A stretch of DNA of 64,000 nt from Mesaphorura yosii (GCA_009869945.1 WIXG01000096.1:1-64000), one strand, 5' to 3'. Numbered from the stretch's first letter, positions 39,441-52,528 are shown. Made by a program: numbers and translations. Notes: generated by a model not told the origin, from the sequence alone.

Positions 39441-40026
39441 ATGTGCTCCATTCCAACTCAAATGGCTTTGGTCTCCTCGACCACTTCCGGCAATGACGGT
39501 GGAATGGGTAGCTCGGACAGTGACAGTGGTGAAAGCCTGCACTCAAAGAGAACGGATAATGATACGGAAGAGTCGGATGACGAGTCACGCTTGCGTGAAA
39601 ATTGCCGCTGTGGAAGATCAGTTTTCCTCTCCATGCCTGAGGTACGAGCTTCCAAGAAGCGTAAGGGGCCAAGAGTCCACTACTTCAAGTGCTCATTCTG
39701 TGGCACAAAATACAAGCGCCAGGCGATCTACAATCGTCATACCCGGACCAAGCTTCACAAGAAAAATATGTCAGAGTGCCTTTTGGACGAGCTGTCGTCT
39801 TCAAATGAAAGCATCAACATACTTGATGGTTTGTGGAGCATTTTAAAATAAATTTATGCAATTAAGGTATCTGAAGCAAGCGTACTATTTTGTTTCAGAA
39901 GATGACGAACAAACTGTGCCGGTCAATCTTTCACAGGAGGCGAATGAGCCCACTCCAGGCCCATCAGCTATTGCTTTGGAACGTGAAGAAAAAAAGGAGC
40001 CAGAGGCAGAGGCTGAACAGAAATAG
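39441..40026 (+). CDS. Small nuclear-type protein with a single C2H2 zinc finger
   Basis: Two exons, 39441-39828 and 39899-40026, join in phase 1 (ATG|GTTTGT donor, TTTGTTTCAG acceptor) into 171 residues. An acidic/serine-rich N-terminus (SDSDSG, TEESDDES) is followed by a basic patch SKKRKGPR that could be a nuclear localisation signal. Next is one finger with C84-x2-C87-x12-H100-x5-H106, ending in basic LHKK. The C-terminus is Pro/Glu rich (EEKKEPEAEAEQK). Reading through the donor hits a stop 7 codons on, so an unspliced form would end in SILK. The protein may bind nucleic acid, but one finger alone is weak evidence. I cannot name an ortholog. Its 3' end faces SSUH2 and the stop codons are 149 bases apart. 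Confidence 0.75.
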
Positions 40027-40079
40027 ACATTTTCCAAACTTTTGAAGAAAGTACACCGTAAGTTTAATTCATATGTGTA

Positions 40080-40085
40080 ATTAAA
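40080..40085 (+). terminator. Candidate poly(A) signal ATTAAA, zinc-finger gene
   Basis: ATTAAA lies 54 bases after the stop of the zinc-finger gene. On the opposite strand, the complement of TTTAAT at 40063-40068 gives a candidate ATTAAA for SSUH2, so the two 3' UTRs probably touch or overlap. Confidence 0.35.
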
Positions 40086-40175
40086 CTGCAAGCAAATAGT
40101 AAGTAAGCATTGATAAATTCAAAATATACACTGATACATAGCGTATGTAAATGAACATCTTATCCTATCTCCGAA

Positions 40176-43100
40176 TTATACAATAATGCAACCACAGCAG
40201 CAAGTCTGTGGGTAATCGGGCGCAGAAACATGTTTGTCCAAACCATAAACGTAAAACTTTCCCTGATAACGCTTCCATTGATAGTCCACGACTGAAACTG
40301 GAACCAGACGAACTCGATGTCTCTGAAATCAACGAATTATAATTCAAATTATTTATAAATTAAACAAGAAGCAGCTTATTAACATTTGGCCATTATGAAA
40401 TTCAATAAATGCATTTAAAATTATTCCTAATTCAACTAGAATAATTTGAAAATAGAATTCGAGGTTAGTTCATAGAATAAGTTATGAACAGTGTGTTTAA
40501 AGATAAGTTCGATTTCTTCAGAAATTACGGTTTCAAGATCATCACATTAGAATTAAGATTAAGTTTCTATAGAGTAAAATACTATAGATTAAATATCATT
40601 GCTTCTTCTAGTGGCTACCAAATTGAAATTTCTACATGCTAATTGAATATCTTCGTTAAGTTTTCTTCCCTTTGTTCTCAAGCAAGTTAGTAAGTAATAA
40701 AATCTTTGCAAAATGTGCATCTTGGTTCATTGTGTTTCTCCAATTTTATACCTGCGCAAGGAGTAGGGTTTCGTTTGAACTTTGCAAATGATCGTGAATT
40801 AGTTGCGCCGAAGCCAGTGCCAAAGATTCGTCGGGCGACATGTCAGGCGAGAGCGGATTCAGGCGGAGTCCAGTCTCCTCGAGTCCTATTTCACCTTCAA
40901 CTTGTCGAATGAGATCTGGTGACAATTCCTCGCCTCCAGTCACATGCTCGCCGACAGTAACTTTCCTGAAATACAAAATTCGTGTCATTCGTTGTAGTGA
41001 TCCTCTCAAAATTAGCAAAATCTGATGTCGCCATGTACGTACCACGACACTGTGAGTTGAATGAAGCATTTCAATTGGCCATACGTGTCACAGACAGAGC
41101 AAGATAAGCGACCCTTCGCTTCACACCTTCGGCAATCTTGTCGGCCGTGACCATGAGCCGATGCTGCACAAACCATACACCTTTCTCTCGAATCTGACCC
41201 TCCCATGTGACCAAAACCTTCCCCATGGCATGAAAGGCACCGTGTCTGGGAATAAAATAATGACTTGTCAAAGGTTTCCCTATGCAGTGTACCAGCTTGC
41301 TGCTGTTACCCATCCTTTTCCATGGCAGTGGGCACAGGACAAAGTCCCGGTGCCTCGACATCGATGGCATGGCTTTACCGATGCTGTATGTGGTACCTAA
41401 CGTTAGAGAAAAATATGCAGAGTAAACATCTACGCATTTTGGAGTCGGCAATTCAAATACCTCACAAGAGGTAACTTCATTGTGAAACAATTTCGGTGGG
41501 TTGACGTGAATCTCCCAGGGCGATGGTGCGACACCTTCCTCTGGGCCATCGATGTCACCGCCAACATGAGGAGCCCACGTCCAGAAAGCTTCACGTCTCT
41601 CGGTAAATGTTTGAAGTATATACTGCAATCAAGAAAATCCAACTTCAGAACAATGTGTCAGTGTGTAAATGTATATTGACCTTGAAGTGATTGAACTCAC
41701 GTGATAGGAGAATATTTGATTAATACTGCTGACAGTCATTTGTCGTGCTGGTCCTGGACCCCAACAACAATGATGTTTCACATGCGATTGGAGTGCGGTC
41801 CGTGCTCCCGACTCAGTCATCTGAAAAATAGTTGTCCAGTATTAGTATTTGGCATATTGGCTGAAAACATGAGATACGGCTAATTTACTTGTGGAATGGA
41901 TGTGCGTAATGAAGAAGGAACCCAAGTACCAAGTGCTGGATCGACTGCATTCAGGAGGTTGCCATTTTGCTGATTCTGGCTCTTGTAGTGAACTGGTGGA
42001 GGTATAATTACTGAAAAATTAATGCAACAGATCAGTAAGGAATGGATCGAATACTTGGCACGATCCAGCCACCAATTAACGAGCAAACGCCTTCCTCCGC
42101 GCTCTGAGCATGCTTCACATTATCAGTATAAATCAAAGGTTATCTTCCATTTAGCGAATCTCGTCTTGAGTGATTACCCGGTCAGCATAATTTCGTACAG
42201 CATTTAGTGCTATCAAAACAAACGCATTAATCTGTCTCCTGTGATTTATTCTCTATTTTCAAAGTTCTTGTAAGTATGCTAATTTCCTGTCGCGTCTTCG
42301 GGCAAACAGATTACTTTGGAACGCAAAACATTCAAGTGCGAGGCGAAAAATAATTTACAACAAAAAGCAAGCTAATTTTAAGTGCTTCTCATTTATAAAT
42401 CCGAGCATCTGAGATTGGCATTTAAATTCTGCTCTGTATCTTGTGAAATCTTGTACTGGGAACCAAAAAGCTTGCGTCTGCCGAACACATGTTTCTGCAC
42501 AGCCTGGCGAACGGTTGTGAAGTTGGATTCGAGCATTTGCAAAAAATCGGGCATTTGTACTCTAATTCGAATCGACAGCCAGATTCTAAGTAGGCTTAAC
42601 GGAAAGAGCTCAAGGTTATCCATAAGCAAGAAATTATATCATAACTCAGCCAGTTTAAACAACTCCGGCTCACGTCTCGCTTGAATTAACCTCGTGCGTA
42701 ACGAAATAATAAATAAATATAAACAAAGGCGTGAATGTTTCGATAGCATGTTTATCAATGCTCACGTCAGCATTCTGTACTGTAGTGTGCAAAAAGCCTA
42801 AAGCTGGCTGTTCACCATTCGGCTGGAAATCTGAACGCATGTATTTATGCTGCACTAACCTGATTCGAAGGATAAATTCTCGTATCCGGACACCGTGTCC
42901 AAAACTTCCATCGGAGGAGCCGACGGCAGAATGTCTCCATTTTCACCTGGCAAAGAAACGAACCAGTGGTAAGAACAAAGGCGCAGTTGGAAATTTGTCC
43001 GCCTCAGTTTCGCACGCCGGCCAAAAGTGGAGCAATGTGCGATTATGCAACGAACGCGATGTGAGTCAGAGCATGAAAATTGAAATATGATCTGTCAAAC

Positions 43101-46100
43101 GTGGTCGTGGGTTCCAAACCTGTGCCAGCGTATGCTCTGCTGCTGTGTTTGGCTCTGAAGCTGTAACATTGGCGAGAAGTATGACAACCGTTGAGTCCCA
43201 AGTCTCGCGCCCCATCAAGATGCGGCAGATGATGATGGTGATGGTGTTCGTCACTTTTGTGATGGTGGTAGAATCGAGATAGCGAAGAGGTGGATGGCAA
43301 ATGAAGACGACCACCGCCTTTGCGATGGAAATCGAACCTCGCCTTGGCACGAGTGCTCCGGGCACCTTTCTGCTTCATTTCATCGACGGACTTCAAATTT
43401 GCACTTTGCACGAGAAGAATGTAATTTGGGTGTGGGGAATTCAGCTAATTTCATAGTCAGTTTAGTGCGAGCAAGTTGGCAGTGGACTAGGCACAATCTT
43501 TTTGGGGATGGCTTTCGGGCTTAATCTGTCTTACAAATCAAATCGGTTGCTCGGATCGAGATGAGATGGCCAAACATTCTTGCCGAGCCTATGAGCACAA
43601 ACTGAAACCTGCACTAAATCTTCGATGGAAAGAAGAAGGATCTTCGTAGTAATTATACGGATATTATTACAGGAAAGTATGAGAAAACAACCACCAAGTG
43701 ATCTCGGCGTCGAGGAAGCAGGCTGACTGACTTGACTCGTATTTATTCTAATATTAGCATTCGACTTCGACTACTGCTCCTCGCGGCCCTGCGCTGGGCC
43801 GCGTCGGGCTCTGAGTTGTTTATATTATTAAACATATTTAAAATATGTAAATATTACGCACGTATTGGCTGCTAGCGAGAGGATCTCTTATCTCGAAAGC
43901 AATTTAGATGTCAACAGATCATTCATAGCCGAAAACAAGAAGACATGAGTGAGAAGATGAACGGCGTGAGATGTGATGCAAGAGCACGCTGGGATAAAGA
44001 AGGGAAAGGCAGAAATGGGTCGGACGCGGGAGTGATTCGCAAGTATGAGGCTCAGACGAGAATCTTGCACAGATGCGGGCATCTGTCTTCGGGAAAGACC
44101 TCAGTGCAGTTCAAGACGAGGAGCGCTGCACAACACGAACATGAGAACACGTAAACGCTAACAGTTAATGGAGCTATCGTGTAATTATTCTCAGGAACTT
44201 CAATCAGCGTAACGACAGCAATGGCAATGGACAAAGATTTGTTCCAATAGCATATTTTGTATAATTTTTGGTGAACATCAAAACCATTTTACTCTTTCAG
44301 CCAGGCAGGCCTCGTGAGGTTCTGTCCTGTCAATCACTGTCCCTTGGGTAATGGACACCATGAAACGTATTTTCCTCCTCGAAAGCATGAAAAAATCTGG
44401 GAAATCTAAAGCGAGAGATTTTTGAAGTTCGCGTGTTTGGCATTTACTCAAAGAACAAACGAAATCAAACCGACAGACTTCAAACAAATACGAATCTGTT
44501 ATAGTTTCCCTGCGATTTTATAATCTTAGCTCCTGCTGTAGTTTAAGGAAGATTCAAGGGCAAGCAATCAAAATATTGCCTGTCATGCTTTTAAATTTAG
44601 CAAAAAATCACGAGCCTGTGACGCTTGCTCGGATTCGCAATATTTATTTATCGTCCCCGAATGGAACACGTGCAGAACTTGCGGAAGTTGCGATTTATAC
44701 ATACGCGAAACATTTCATTTTATAATTAACGACATAAAAAGTATGATATTTTGCACATTTTGAGGAGAAAATACGGATTTTAGGTGTAACTCAATACAGT
44801 CGGATAAGAAGATTCCAAGCGCTAAATGGCCCGGAACTGGGATAAAGGCGGAATAAAGATTTACTGCATTTCTCAAAAGCCCATTAATTGCCTGTGAGCT
44901 TCTTGGGTATCTCATGAAGCAAATTCTCCAAGTGCAAAAACGAAAATTGGGTCAGAACAAGTATTGTATGTTTCAGTGCGAAAGTGTATACGGAATACTA
45001 TTCTAGACGCCAGTCTGGAAAAGATTCTGAGATTTCAACGCTATTGACGTGCGCTGTAGTAATTAATCTTTCAATCGGGACAAGTTCAGACAAAATCTCC
45101 CAAATATTTTGATACTCAGCTTTCAGTGTGCATGGAAAGTTTTCAGGCAGACAGCCGACAGTTGCGATTGATGGCCCTTTAGACTTTGCAAGGGAAACAA
45201 ACTGCCCAGACTAGACCACATTAACCTAGCGCGGTCCTGATCGAGTGGAGTAAAACGCTGAGAATCGAGTGTACGTTAGTAATTTTGGTTTAAAATTATG
45301 ATGATTAAGAATTCAATTACATTTTCGACGTCTTGAGCTGTATCTTGTTGATCCAGTCCGTCTGAAGTTTTTAACTGAAGACATAACAATTGGATTGCGG
45401 GCAGCGAAGGCGGAAGGAGCCGAAGGAAGGGTGAAGGTTACAGGAAGGTGTGCTATTCACGTTTCTAGAGACTGGGTGGCTGGGATCACAGTCGAGTACC
45501 AGCATCAAATAATGGCAGGGGTCTGTCGCTGACGTAATTAGTCCGGCAGTCCCATTAATATCAGCATAATCGTAATCACAGCTGTTTCCGCTATTCAAAG
45601 TTTTCTCGCCATCCAATTCTTTATGTTCATCATGTCCTACATTTATAGCACCGTAAATCACATCAAGAGGCGAATAACTAAACATGGAGGTACGGGTCGC
45701 TCGTGGCTGTTCTGGCTCCATTCTACAATTTATGTCTTGCACCGGCGACGATAACGCGTTTGTCCGTTCCTCGCAGACCCGAACGGAACAGATGCCATGG
45801 CCGCTCGACTCTGCAATTGCACCAGCGGCTTGAGAGCGCAGCAATTACATTTGTCAGCGTGAACATGGTTTACGACTTCAGCGAAACAAATAAAACCGAA
45901 AACATGGCACACTTCGATATCGAAGACACTCGAGAGAAATTTACCACCAACAAACACGGAAACATTTCGGAAATGACACTCGTCTCACAATTGCCAAATC
46001 AAAGCGTGAATAAACAAGCTGCCGAGATTCTCTCGAGATACTCTTGTCACTGCTTCGCTTTCGTTGTCACTCACATCACAAGTCAGGTTTCAAGTATCAT

Positions 46101-49100
46101 TATCGCAATTATATGAAACAATAACAGCCGAATGTCTTTGTAATTATTTTGGAGCCGTGACAATTTCTGAGCTCCGACTCTCGGTACTCGCTCGATTGAT
46201 ACTCGACTAGGAACTTTGGTTTGACTGGACAGCAGTGCGGTGCTCCGTGTCAGAGTCTACACGTGGATGCACTGGTCGCGAAGAAGCCTGTCGCTTGTGA
46301 TGTGGACAAATGGAATGAAATCGAACAACTGATCCGTTCTGCAGCGGATGATCGTGTGCATCTTTGATAATGAGCTTTTATAAGATTCATAATAATAATG
46401 CTATTATATAATTATACATGTGCAGACATTCTTTTTTAATTCGCAAGACTTATGATTATGTAATGTACACGGTGGGAGCCGGGAGACAGAAGAATAAGCG
46501 GGCGCTGTGGCTAATGTACCATGCTCATCGTCTTCCATCTACAAAGCATTGTGTTATTATTTGGGCTGGATGTACAAGAAAATAATGATCAAGCATCTCG
46601 CGAATCGGGAGCCGGGTAGCCGAGATAGGAACCCTAGCACGCTGCTCAGCAGGATAATATTAAGAAAGTGAGAAAAAAGAAAGAAGGAGTAAAGTAAACT
46701 GGCATTGCACGGCATGGAATATTGTAGAACGAGATGCGGATAGCAAAGTTCGCACATGTTGAGAATAATAGCGATAATCTAGACTGACTGATGTAGGACA
46801 AAACAGTTTTGCTTAAATGAAAGGAGGTGGGCAACTTGCAAGAACAAAAGGAAAGCTTGTACCCGAACACAAGACAACGCGGAGGTATTCGGGGCCTGCT
46901 CTTGGTTTATTGTTTTTATTCGCTATCAACCAATCACTTTAATAGTTTTGCGAGCATTTTACAACCAATTACTCTGCGTTACAATGGCGTTACGTGTGGA
47001 ACGGCAACGAGTCACTGCGTGACTCTCCTGCAGCTGCCTAGCTACAGATCAGCAATTTGACCAGGACTTTTAATCCCTTTTCAGGGCTCGCCATTTATAT
47101 CGTTGGATTGGAAAAATTTCACGGGCACCGTCTTCCTTCAAGATCACGGGGCCAGCCAACAACTCGGACCGCTTTTAGTACAGCGAGGAGCTACAGCTAG
47201 AATGATTTAATTGGTTTGCTAAATGTTTGTGCACATGTTCAGCAGACGGCTGGGCTTGCGAACGTGCGAGCAGAAGAGGCAATGAAGTATAACCGGCAGA
47301 CACAAGTACAAGGTGACGCGGAGCACAAACGTATTAGATTCCGAAAGAGAATAAAAATTGGCAAAGATTAGATGATGCGGCTGATACTATACCGCCAACA
47401 ACACGAGTCAGAGATCAAGATTCGCTCTCCGTGTGAGCTGCACAGATGGAAAGGCGGGATGAATATCAGCGCAGGATGCCAACTCAAAATTGCCAATATG
47501 AAAGGCTGAATTTTTGCACGTAATGCAAAATTGTTTGCTTTTCTTGTCTGGGTAAAGCCAGCAGCCCATTTGCCTGTGAGACTTTCAGATGATGTGCAAT
47601 AAAACATGGTTGACGTTGGGTCTAGAGTGCTCGGGGTTCTGTTCCGAAGTTGTTACGTGGGATCCGAGTTGACATTTAACCTCGCGCGCACGATTCTCCG
47701 GTCTTTTCAGATTTCTGTGCTTGAGTGAAATTATTTGCAGCCCGAAGTCTGACTAAATATAGTCACGGAGAGTCACCGCCTTTGCAATTTGCAAATCCTC
47801 GGCGTTTTGGTGGAGACAAAATTCAAACAACAGCATTCATCGTACTCTGGCCCTATTCATCAAAATTATTGGCATCCATTACGCTCCATTATGACATAAT
47901 GCGATTAAAATAGCTGGCTTTCAGAAGAACTAATTTTGAAATGTAAAAGGCTTTTGCAGGTGCAGATGACACCAAATCATAAAAGCAAGAGCTTATTTAT
48001 ATTTCAAATGAAACGAGGAGTTTCAGTTTTGTCCTTGATGATTTAGAAATTGAGTGCAGGCAGGCACGCAGCCAGCGACACGAAATATTCTTCATAAATC
48101 TTACTTTCCCCTAAAAACGTCTCAGCACATTTAGAAAAAATTGCATGTAATTCATGTCAGACTGCCTCTTCTATGTTTGCAAATTTGCACGAGTACTCTG
48201 CCTGTGAGCTCGGGTACAGGAAATACATGGGCGTAGCGCTCTGCTCGGAATGTCAAAGTGGTTAAATGTTCCCATTCACCCCCATTTCCGACTGAAATGT
48301 TTTTATCGCAAAAAACAAGGTTGCCAAAATTCTGCGCCCAAATGACATACTAAATATTGTTATTACTTATAATATTGAAGCAGAATCCAAGAAAATATTT
48401 GCATTACGAACTCAGAAATTCAGTTGTTGATCCATTAATCATTCTTTATGATCTGAAGAGGCTGAGTTAGGCAGCCACGGAGTCCATTAGCGGAGTGGGT
48501 AGGTTAATGGCAGTTGAAATTTCGAAGGAATTTGGAAAAGTACAAGACCTCGCATTATTATGACATATTTCTAGCAGCCATACCCCAGTTTGCGAAACTC
48601 ACTTTGTGAGACGAGTAACGAGCAGTGCAATCGCAATGTGTCTCGAAATAAACTTGAATTCATTTTTAATGACAGTTCGTCTGTGCGGTCCGTGGCTGAA
48701 GCCCGTGAAGCAGACAAGTGTCCCGGATTCCTTCTATAAATTCCGATTGCATCATTACAATCGTTTCCGTGTACCTTTTAGCGTGCAGCATGACATTCTC
48801 CCGTTGCTAATTTTTCAAAAATTGTCCCATCAAATTGACAGCCGTGCCTGATCTCCCGTCATATTTAAATACCACGACATGACGGCTGTGTGATTGTGAT
48901 TGATGAGAACCATTCACGAGGAATTGCTCGTCCAATCCGAGTGCGTCGCGTCTTGTGAGTGGGATCTGCAATGGCGGCCTGCTGACATTGTGAATGGCTC
49001 TCTTGGGGATTTATACCCCAGACTTTGCGACGTAGGTGCCAAGTGATTTCGAATGAGCAAAAAGAGAGGCTGAATAACCGCTTAAAATCTAATAAACCGA

Positions 49101-49993
49101 GAAAACAACTTCTAGCCATTATCTGCCCGTGTATCTGTTCACTGCTCATCGGTTTTAAACTTGCAATTAGAATCTCGTAATAACTTTTCGGCAAATTGCC
49201 ATGTTTTACAAAAACACCTGTCGTGCTCTGTACTGAAGATTCTGAATTATCATGATCACGCGTGTATCAGCCTCTTCTGCAGCTTCTGAGAAACAAGTGT
49301 GTTCAGCCAATTTACTACTTGCCACTGACCGTGGCCATGCCATGCCGCAAATATTAAGGATCTGTCGATTTATCGATTTATCGCCTACAACTTGTTTTCT
49401 TTATCCCTCCAGCCATTCATATCGCTCTCTTCAAAAGATTAACACCGTTTCACTCTAATTAATTCAAGAATATGCATTCATTTGATATAAAAAGTAATTT
49501 TCTGGAACATCCGAGGTCACATTCAGTTGTCCCAGCTGTCTAAAGTCCGGCCATGTTTTAATTTCGCGTAGCGTTGTCTCTCTCCACATCTGTGGTGTCG
49601 AAAAAACGTTCCAATGTCGAAAAAATAGCCTGTAGCATCCGTCATGCACTACATCCAATTAGCGTTCAAACTAAAACATGAAGTGCTCTCTCACACGGCG
49701 GCAGGTGCGGTTATTTATCCGACGCCACTATTTCGTTATAAACTGGTCCTTGGACATGACTAACCTGCAGCTGGCGAAACACTCCCGGAGGAGTGAACAA
49801 CTCCATCTCCTGTTGACGGATCCCCAGAAAAAGCAACAGCATCCTCGATTGCGGCTTCCCGAGGTGGCGAGCTGCCGTGAGGCTTGAACAGCGTGCCGGT
49901 GGGCAGTGGCGCACTTGGTTGGTGCACTCCGGGACTTTCAACGCGTGATCTCTGAATCTGACCCTTCTTTGATTTGTCCGAGCGACGACCCAT
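40176..49993 (-). CDS. SSUH2: SSUH2 homologue (DnaJ-zinc-finger-like cysteine-rich protein)
   Basis: The preferred exons are 49993-49765, 42946-42860, 42010-41889, 41820-41701, 41622-41461, 41396-41310, 41245-41043, 40965-40752 and 40322-40176. All phases agree, giving 456 residues. Exon 1 encodes a disordered basic start (MGRRSDKSKKG) and ends GCAG|GTTAGT in phase 1. Exon 2 then gives the family hallmark LPSAPPMEVLDTVSGYE. Later come DGPEEGVAPSPWEIHVNPP (about 201-219) and the CxxC repeats C250/C253, C261/C264, C272/C275, C292/C295, C307/C310 and C318/C321. The next segment is KCFIQLTVSW, then the conserved C-terminus VYGLDKHVSAPDYPQTCCCGC. The biochemical role of SSUH2 is poorly known; the vertebrate gene is linked to tooth development. 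Introns in the 3' half are 64-265 bases, while intron 1 is 6.8 kb. A second possible first exon is listed separately. Confidence 0.88.
43120..43378 (-). CDS. Alternative candidate first coding exon of SSUH2, histidine-rich
   Basis: The open frame from ATG 43378-43376 runs to a CACAG|GTTTGG donor and ends in phase 1, exactly what the exon at 42946 needs. Using it would give a 466-residue protein. It encodes basic sequence (MKQKGARSTRAKARFDFHRK) and a His tract, HHHKSDEHHHHHH, at about residues 48-60. The donor is weaker than GTTAGT of the distal exon, and the region has low-complexity GATGGT/GTGATG repeats, so it may be fortuitous. Confidence 0.35.
43379..49764. other. SSUH2 intron 1 region, no firm gene
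   Basis: This 6.4 kb of mostly AT-rich sequence lies between the two candidate SSUH2 first exons. A short GC-rich patch (about 43,770-43,812) could be promoter-like for the proximal exon. Open frames at 45371-45844 (-) and 45703-46116 (+) overlap on opposite strands and neither has family signatures. Nothing else was recognised. Confidence 0.5.
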
Positions 49994-50923
49994 TGCCAAT
50001 AGTATACACGCACACGGATAAATCCTCAGAATTGCCCAAGCAAAGCACGAAATAATACAGCTCTGCGTTTTAAGATGAAGTTTCAATTGAAATGCGTACG
50101 GTGTCAACCGCAGTTCCGGTTCCGTTGCTGAATACTGGCGAATAAAAATGTATACAACCAGGACACAATACAAATGTGCAGATCGAAAGTTTTGGCAATG
50201 AAATGATGCGAATAACCTGCCGCGAGAGCAGAATAGAACATATGGGCTTCAGTTGAGATTAACTTTATGCAGTGTGAATGGTTCTTTTGAGTTTTATTTG
50301 TTCACAGAAGCCGTAAATTAATCGTCGAGTGTAGAACTGTGAATGTACTTTTATGCGGATATAAAACGAATAATGACCTCGTGTACGCTCTAACCAGATC
50401 TTTGTAAATTGAGCCGCTAATGGAGCAAGCAGTGAGCCCACCCGATTATGAATTATTTGACATTGAGATTCTGCAGAAACAAAAATTCAACTGGCAATCA
50501 AAGCAGGACGAATGGATTGAACTGAAGACTGATCAAATCGAAGCAAAGCATGCGAGCTACAAAAATAGCGCATAACATCAGATTACATGACTCGAGTGGA
50601 GACTAACAGCCATATAAAGATGAAAATGTTCGTGATACACCAGTTTAGCTAAGTCAAGATATTGCCACAATTCACACCCGCGTGTCACACCAGCGAAGAA
50701 AAGCAAAAGACCAAGCCATTCAGTCAGCTCCCAAATATAAATAGAATTCGAGCTGGAACGAGCTATTTGCTCAAACCGTGTAACACGCACACCAAAACAC
50801 CCAGTGAGGATATTTTTGGATCTTTCAAATACTGGAGAACTCTTATGAAACACGAGTGAGAATGCATGACTAAAAACTACTACTGCATGCCACAACAAGT
50901 GGAAACGATTGCTAATCAATGGC

Positions 50924-50929
50924 TTTATT
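50924..50929 (-). terminator. Candidate poly(A) signal for TMA7
   Basis: TTTATT on the plus strand is AATAAA on the minus strand, about 200 bases downstream of the TMA7 stop codon. Confidence 0.45.
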
Positions 50930-51130
50930 CAGTTTCACCAGTACAAACGGTTGGAAATTGCATAGTTTACAAAATAGCTCCTGCTATCATGTTAAAATAC
51001 TCTGTTAATTTAGCAAATCATAGCCAAAAGTTAAGTAAGTTTGAAATTCTGGTATCATAATCGCGCACATTCAGCAGGTAGAAAATATGAAGGAGGTATT
51101 TTCAGAGTGATCAGGCTCAGCAAGACGATG

Positions 51131-51710
51131 TCACTTCTTTCCAGATTTCTTGATCCCACCACTAACTGTAATATGCCAGGTGAAAATTAAACTATGGAAT
51201 TCAGGTGTCCCATAAAATATGTATGTACGCTTAACACTTACCCAAGGGTCCCTTCTGGCTGGCCTTGTTCTTCATAGCCTCCAGGGCCTTTTGCTCCTCT
51301 CTCTTCTTCTGCTTTAGTGCCAAATCTTCCTGTAAATTGAACAGTTACTGTGTTACTAAGTGATTTGCTGGCGCTGATCATAGAAGATAAATGGTCTATT
51401 TAGATTAGATGGGTCGAATCAATGTTTGTATTAAGGAAGAATTAATGTTTAGAATGAATAACTCGCTGGGATTGATTACCCACAGAAAATCAATGAATCT
51501 TAGTTCTTGTTTACTTTTCGGTAGTTACCTCATCCAAATCTTTGCTCTCCTTCTTTGGTGCCTTCAGAGGCTTTTTCTTTCCGCCTAATGAGAATATAAG
51601 AGAGAATGTTTGCATTACATTATCTAACTGAATCAATTATGAAACTAAAAATTATTGTCAGTCGCCAATATATAAGTATAAAATAAATCGTTACCTTCTC
51701 TGCCAGACAT
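51131..51710 (-). CDS. TMA7: Translation machinery-associated protein 7
   Basis: Four exons, 51710-51695, 51584-51529, 51329-51242 and 51165-51131, join into a 64-residue protein, the usual length of the family. It begins MSGREGGKKKPLKAPKK and continues with an acidic/basic helical stretch (DLDEEDLALKQKKREEQKAL), then ends GGIKKSGKK. All introns are GT-AG, and the first exon carries only five codons plus one base. TMA7 is a ribosome-associated protein conserved from yeast to man, thought to act in cytoplasmic translation; its exact role is unclear. The start codon is 818 bases from that of the divergent STRIP gene, so both may share a bidirectional promoter region. Identification is by full-length recognition. 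Confidence 0.96.
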
Positions 51711-52528
51711 GTTGTTAATTGTGACTTCACTACGTTTGTACAAAACAACGAATCAAATCACACCAAGATCCAATGCGCAGCAGTACGCCTGAAATTAATT
51801 AATTAATGGCGAATCAGTCTTATGTTTCAGAATGAGAACAACAAACTGCTGGGATCAGACTTCAGACTCACCTTTTTCCTGCGTTGGCGAAAACTCTCAA
51901 CACCTAACAGCAAATCTGATTTTTGTATGGAGATATTTGAATATTGAACTGGCAAGCATGGATTCGCACTTTTCTCATTCCTTGCCCGTAAATGCAATCT
52001 CAATTTCCCAATAACCATTTGGGTTTAAAAAGGTAGCAGACGGATTAAAGATCAACTCTATTTATCCGATAGCTTATGAATGAAGCCATTATTAATCTAA
52101 TATGCCCTTTGGAATCCATGAATTCATAAACTCTCTTGGTATTTGCTCCTGACATTTTGACGTGTGGACTTAGGAGTAGGAGGAGGTTTCTTCTATACAC
52201 GAAGACACGAATATAGGCAGCACAAAGCCTCAACAAAGTTTCATGTCGGCTCTTTCATTCAAATCCAACTATGGGCTTGACCCCAAGTTGATAAATTCTG
52301 ATTCCCCGAAAATATTTTCTTAATTGCCCTGGTGGGTCGCACGTTGAACATCATTTCGAAACTTATCGTGAAAAGTGCTCGTGAGCTAGCCGAGTGTTGA
52401 CGAAATCAATCGGAATCACAATTTAAGAGATTGGAATTACTTCTCAACAACTCGCGGACATCTCCGCATGTATTGACTCACTTAAACCTATACTTCTGCA
52501 GTTTTAGTTATTGAAACCCTGTGCAATC
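51711..52528. promoter_or_regulatory. Intergenic region between the divergent TMA7 and STRIP start codons
   Basis: The 818 bases separate two housekeeping-type genes transcribed away from each other. No TATA box was seen. An acceptor-like TATACTTCTGCAG just before 52501 suggests a non-coding 5' UTR exon of STRIP. Exact start sites cannot be placed from sequence alone. Confidence 0.45.

Noticed and set aside
41071-41628. 185-codon minus-strand ORF read as one exon
   Set aside because: It covers a true SSUH2 exon only to 41461. Beyond that the family sequence continues in another frame through GT-AG introns (41460-41397 and 41309-41246), so reading straight through gives wrong protein.
43945-44154. 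69-codon plus-strand ORF with protein-like look
   Set aside because: The short length is within chance expectation on a purine-rich strand, and no gene context was found.
49464-49658. Minus-strand ORF just downstream of the distal SSUH2 first exon
   Set aside because: It looked like exon 2, but the exon at 49765 ends in phase 1. The available acceptors either stop within a few codons or give no family sequence, while phase-1 joining to 42946 yields the known SSUH2 motif.
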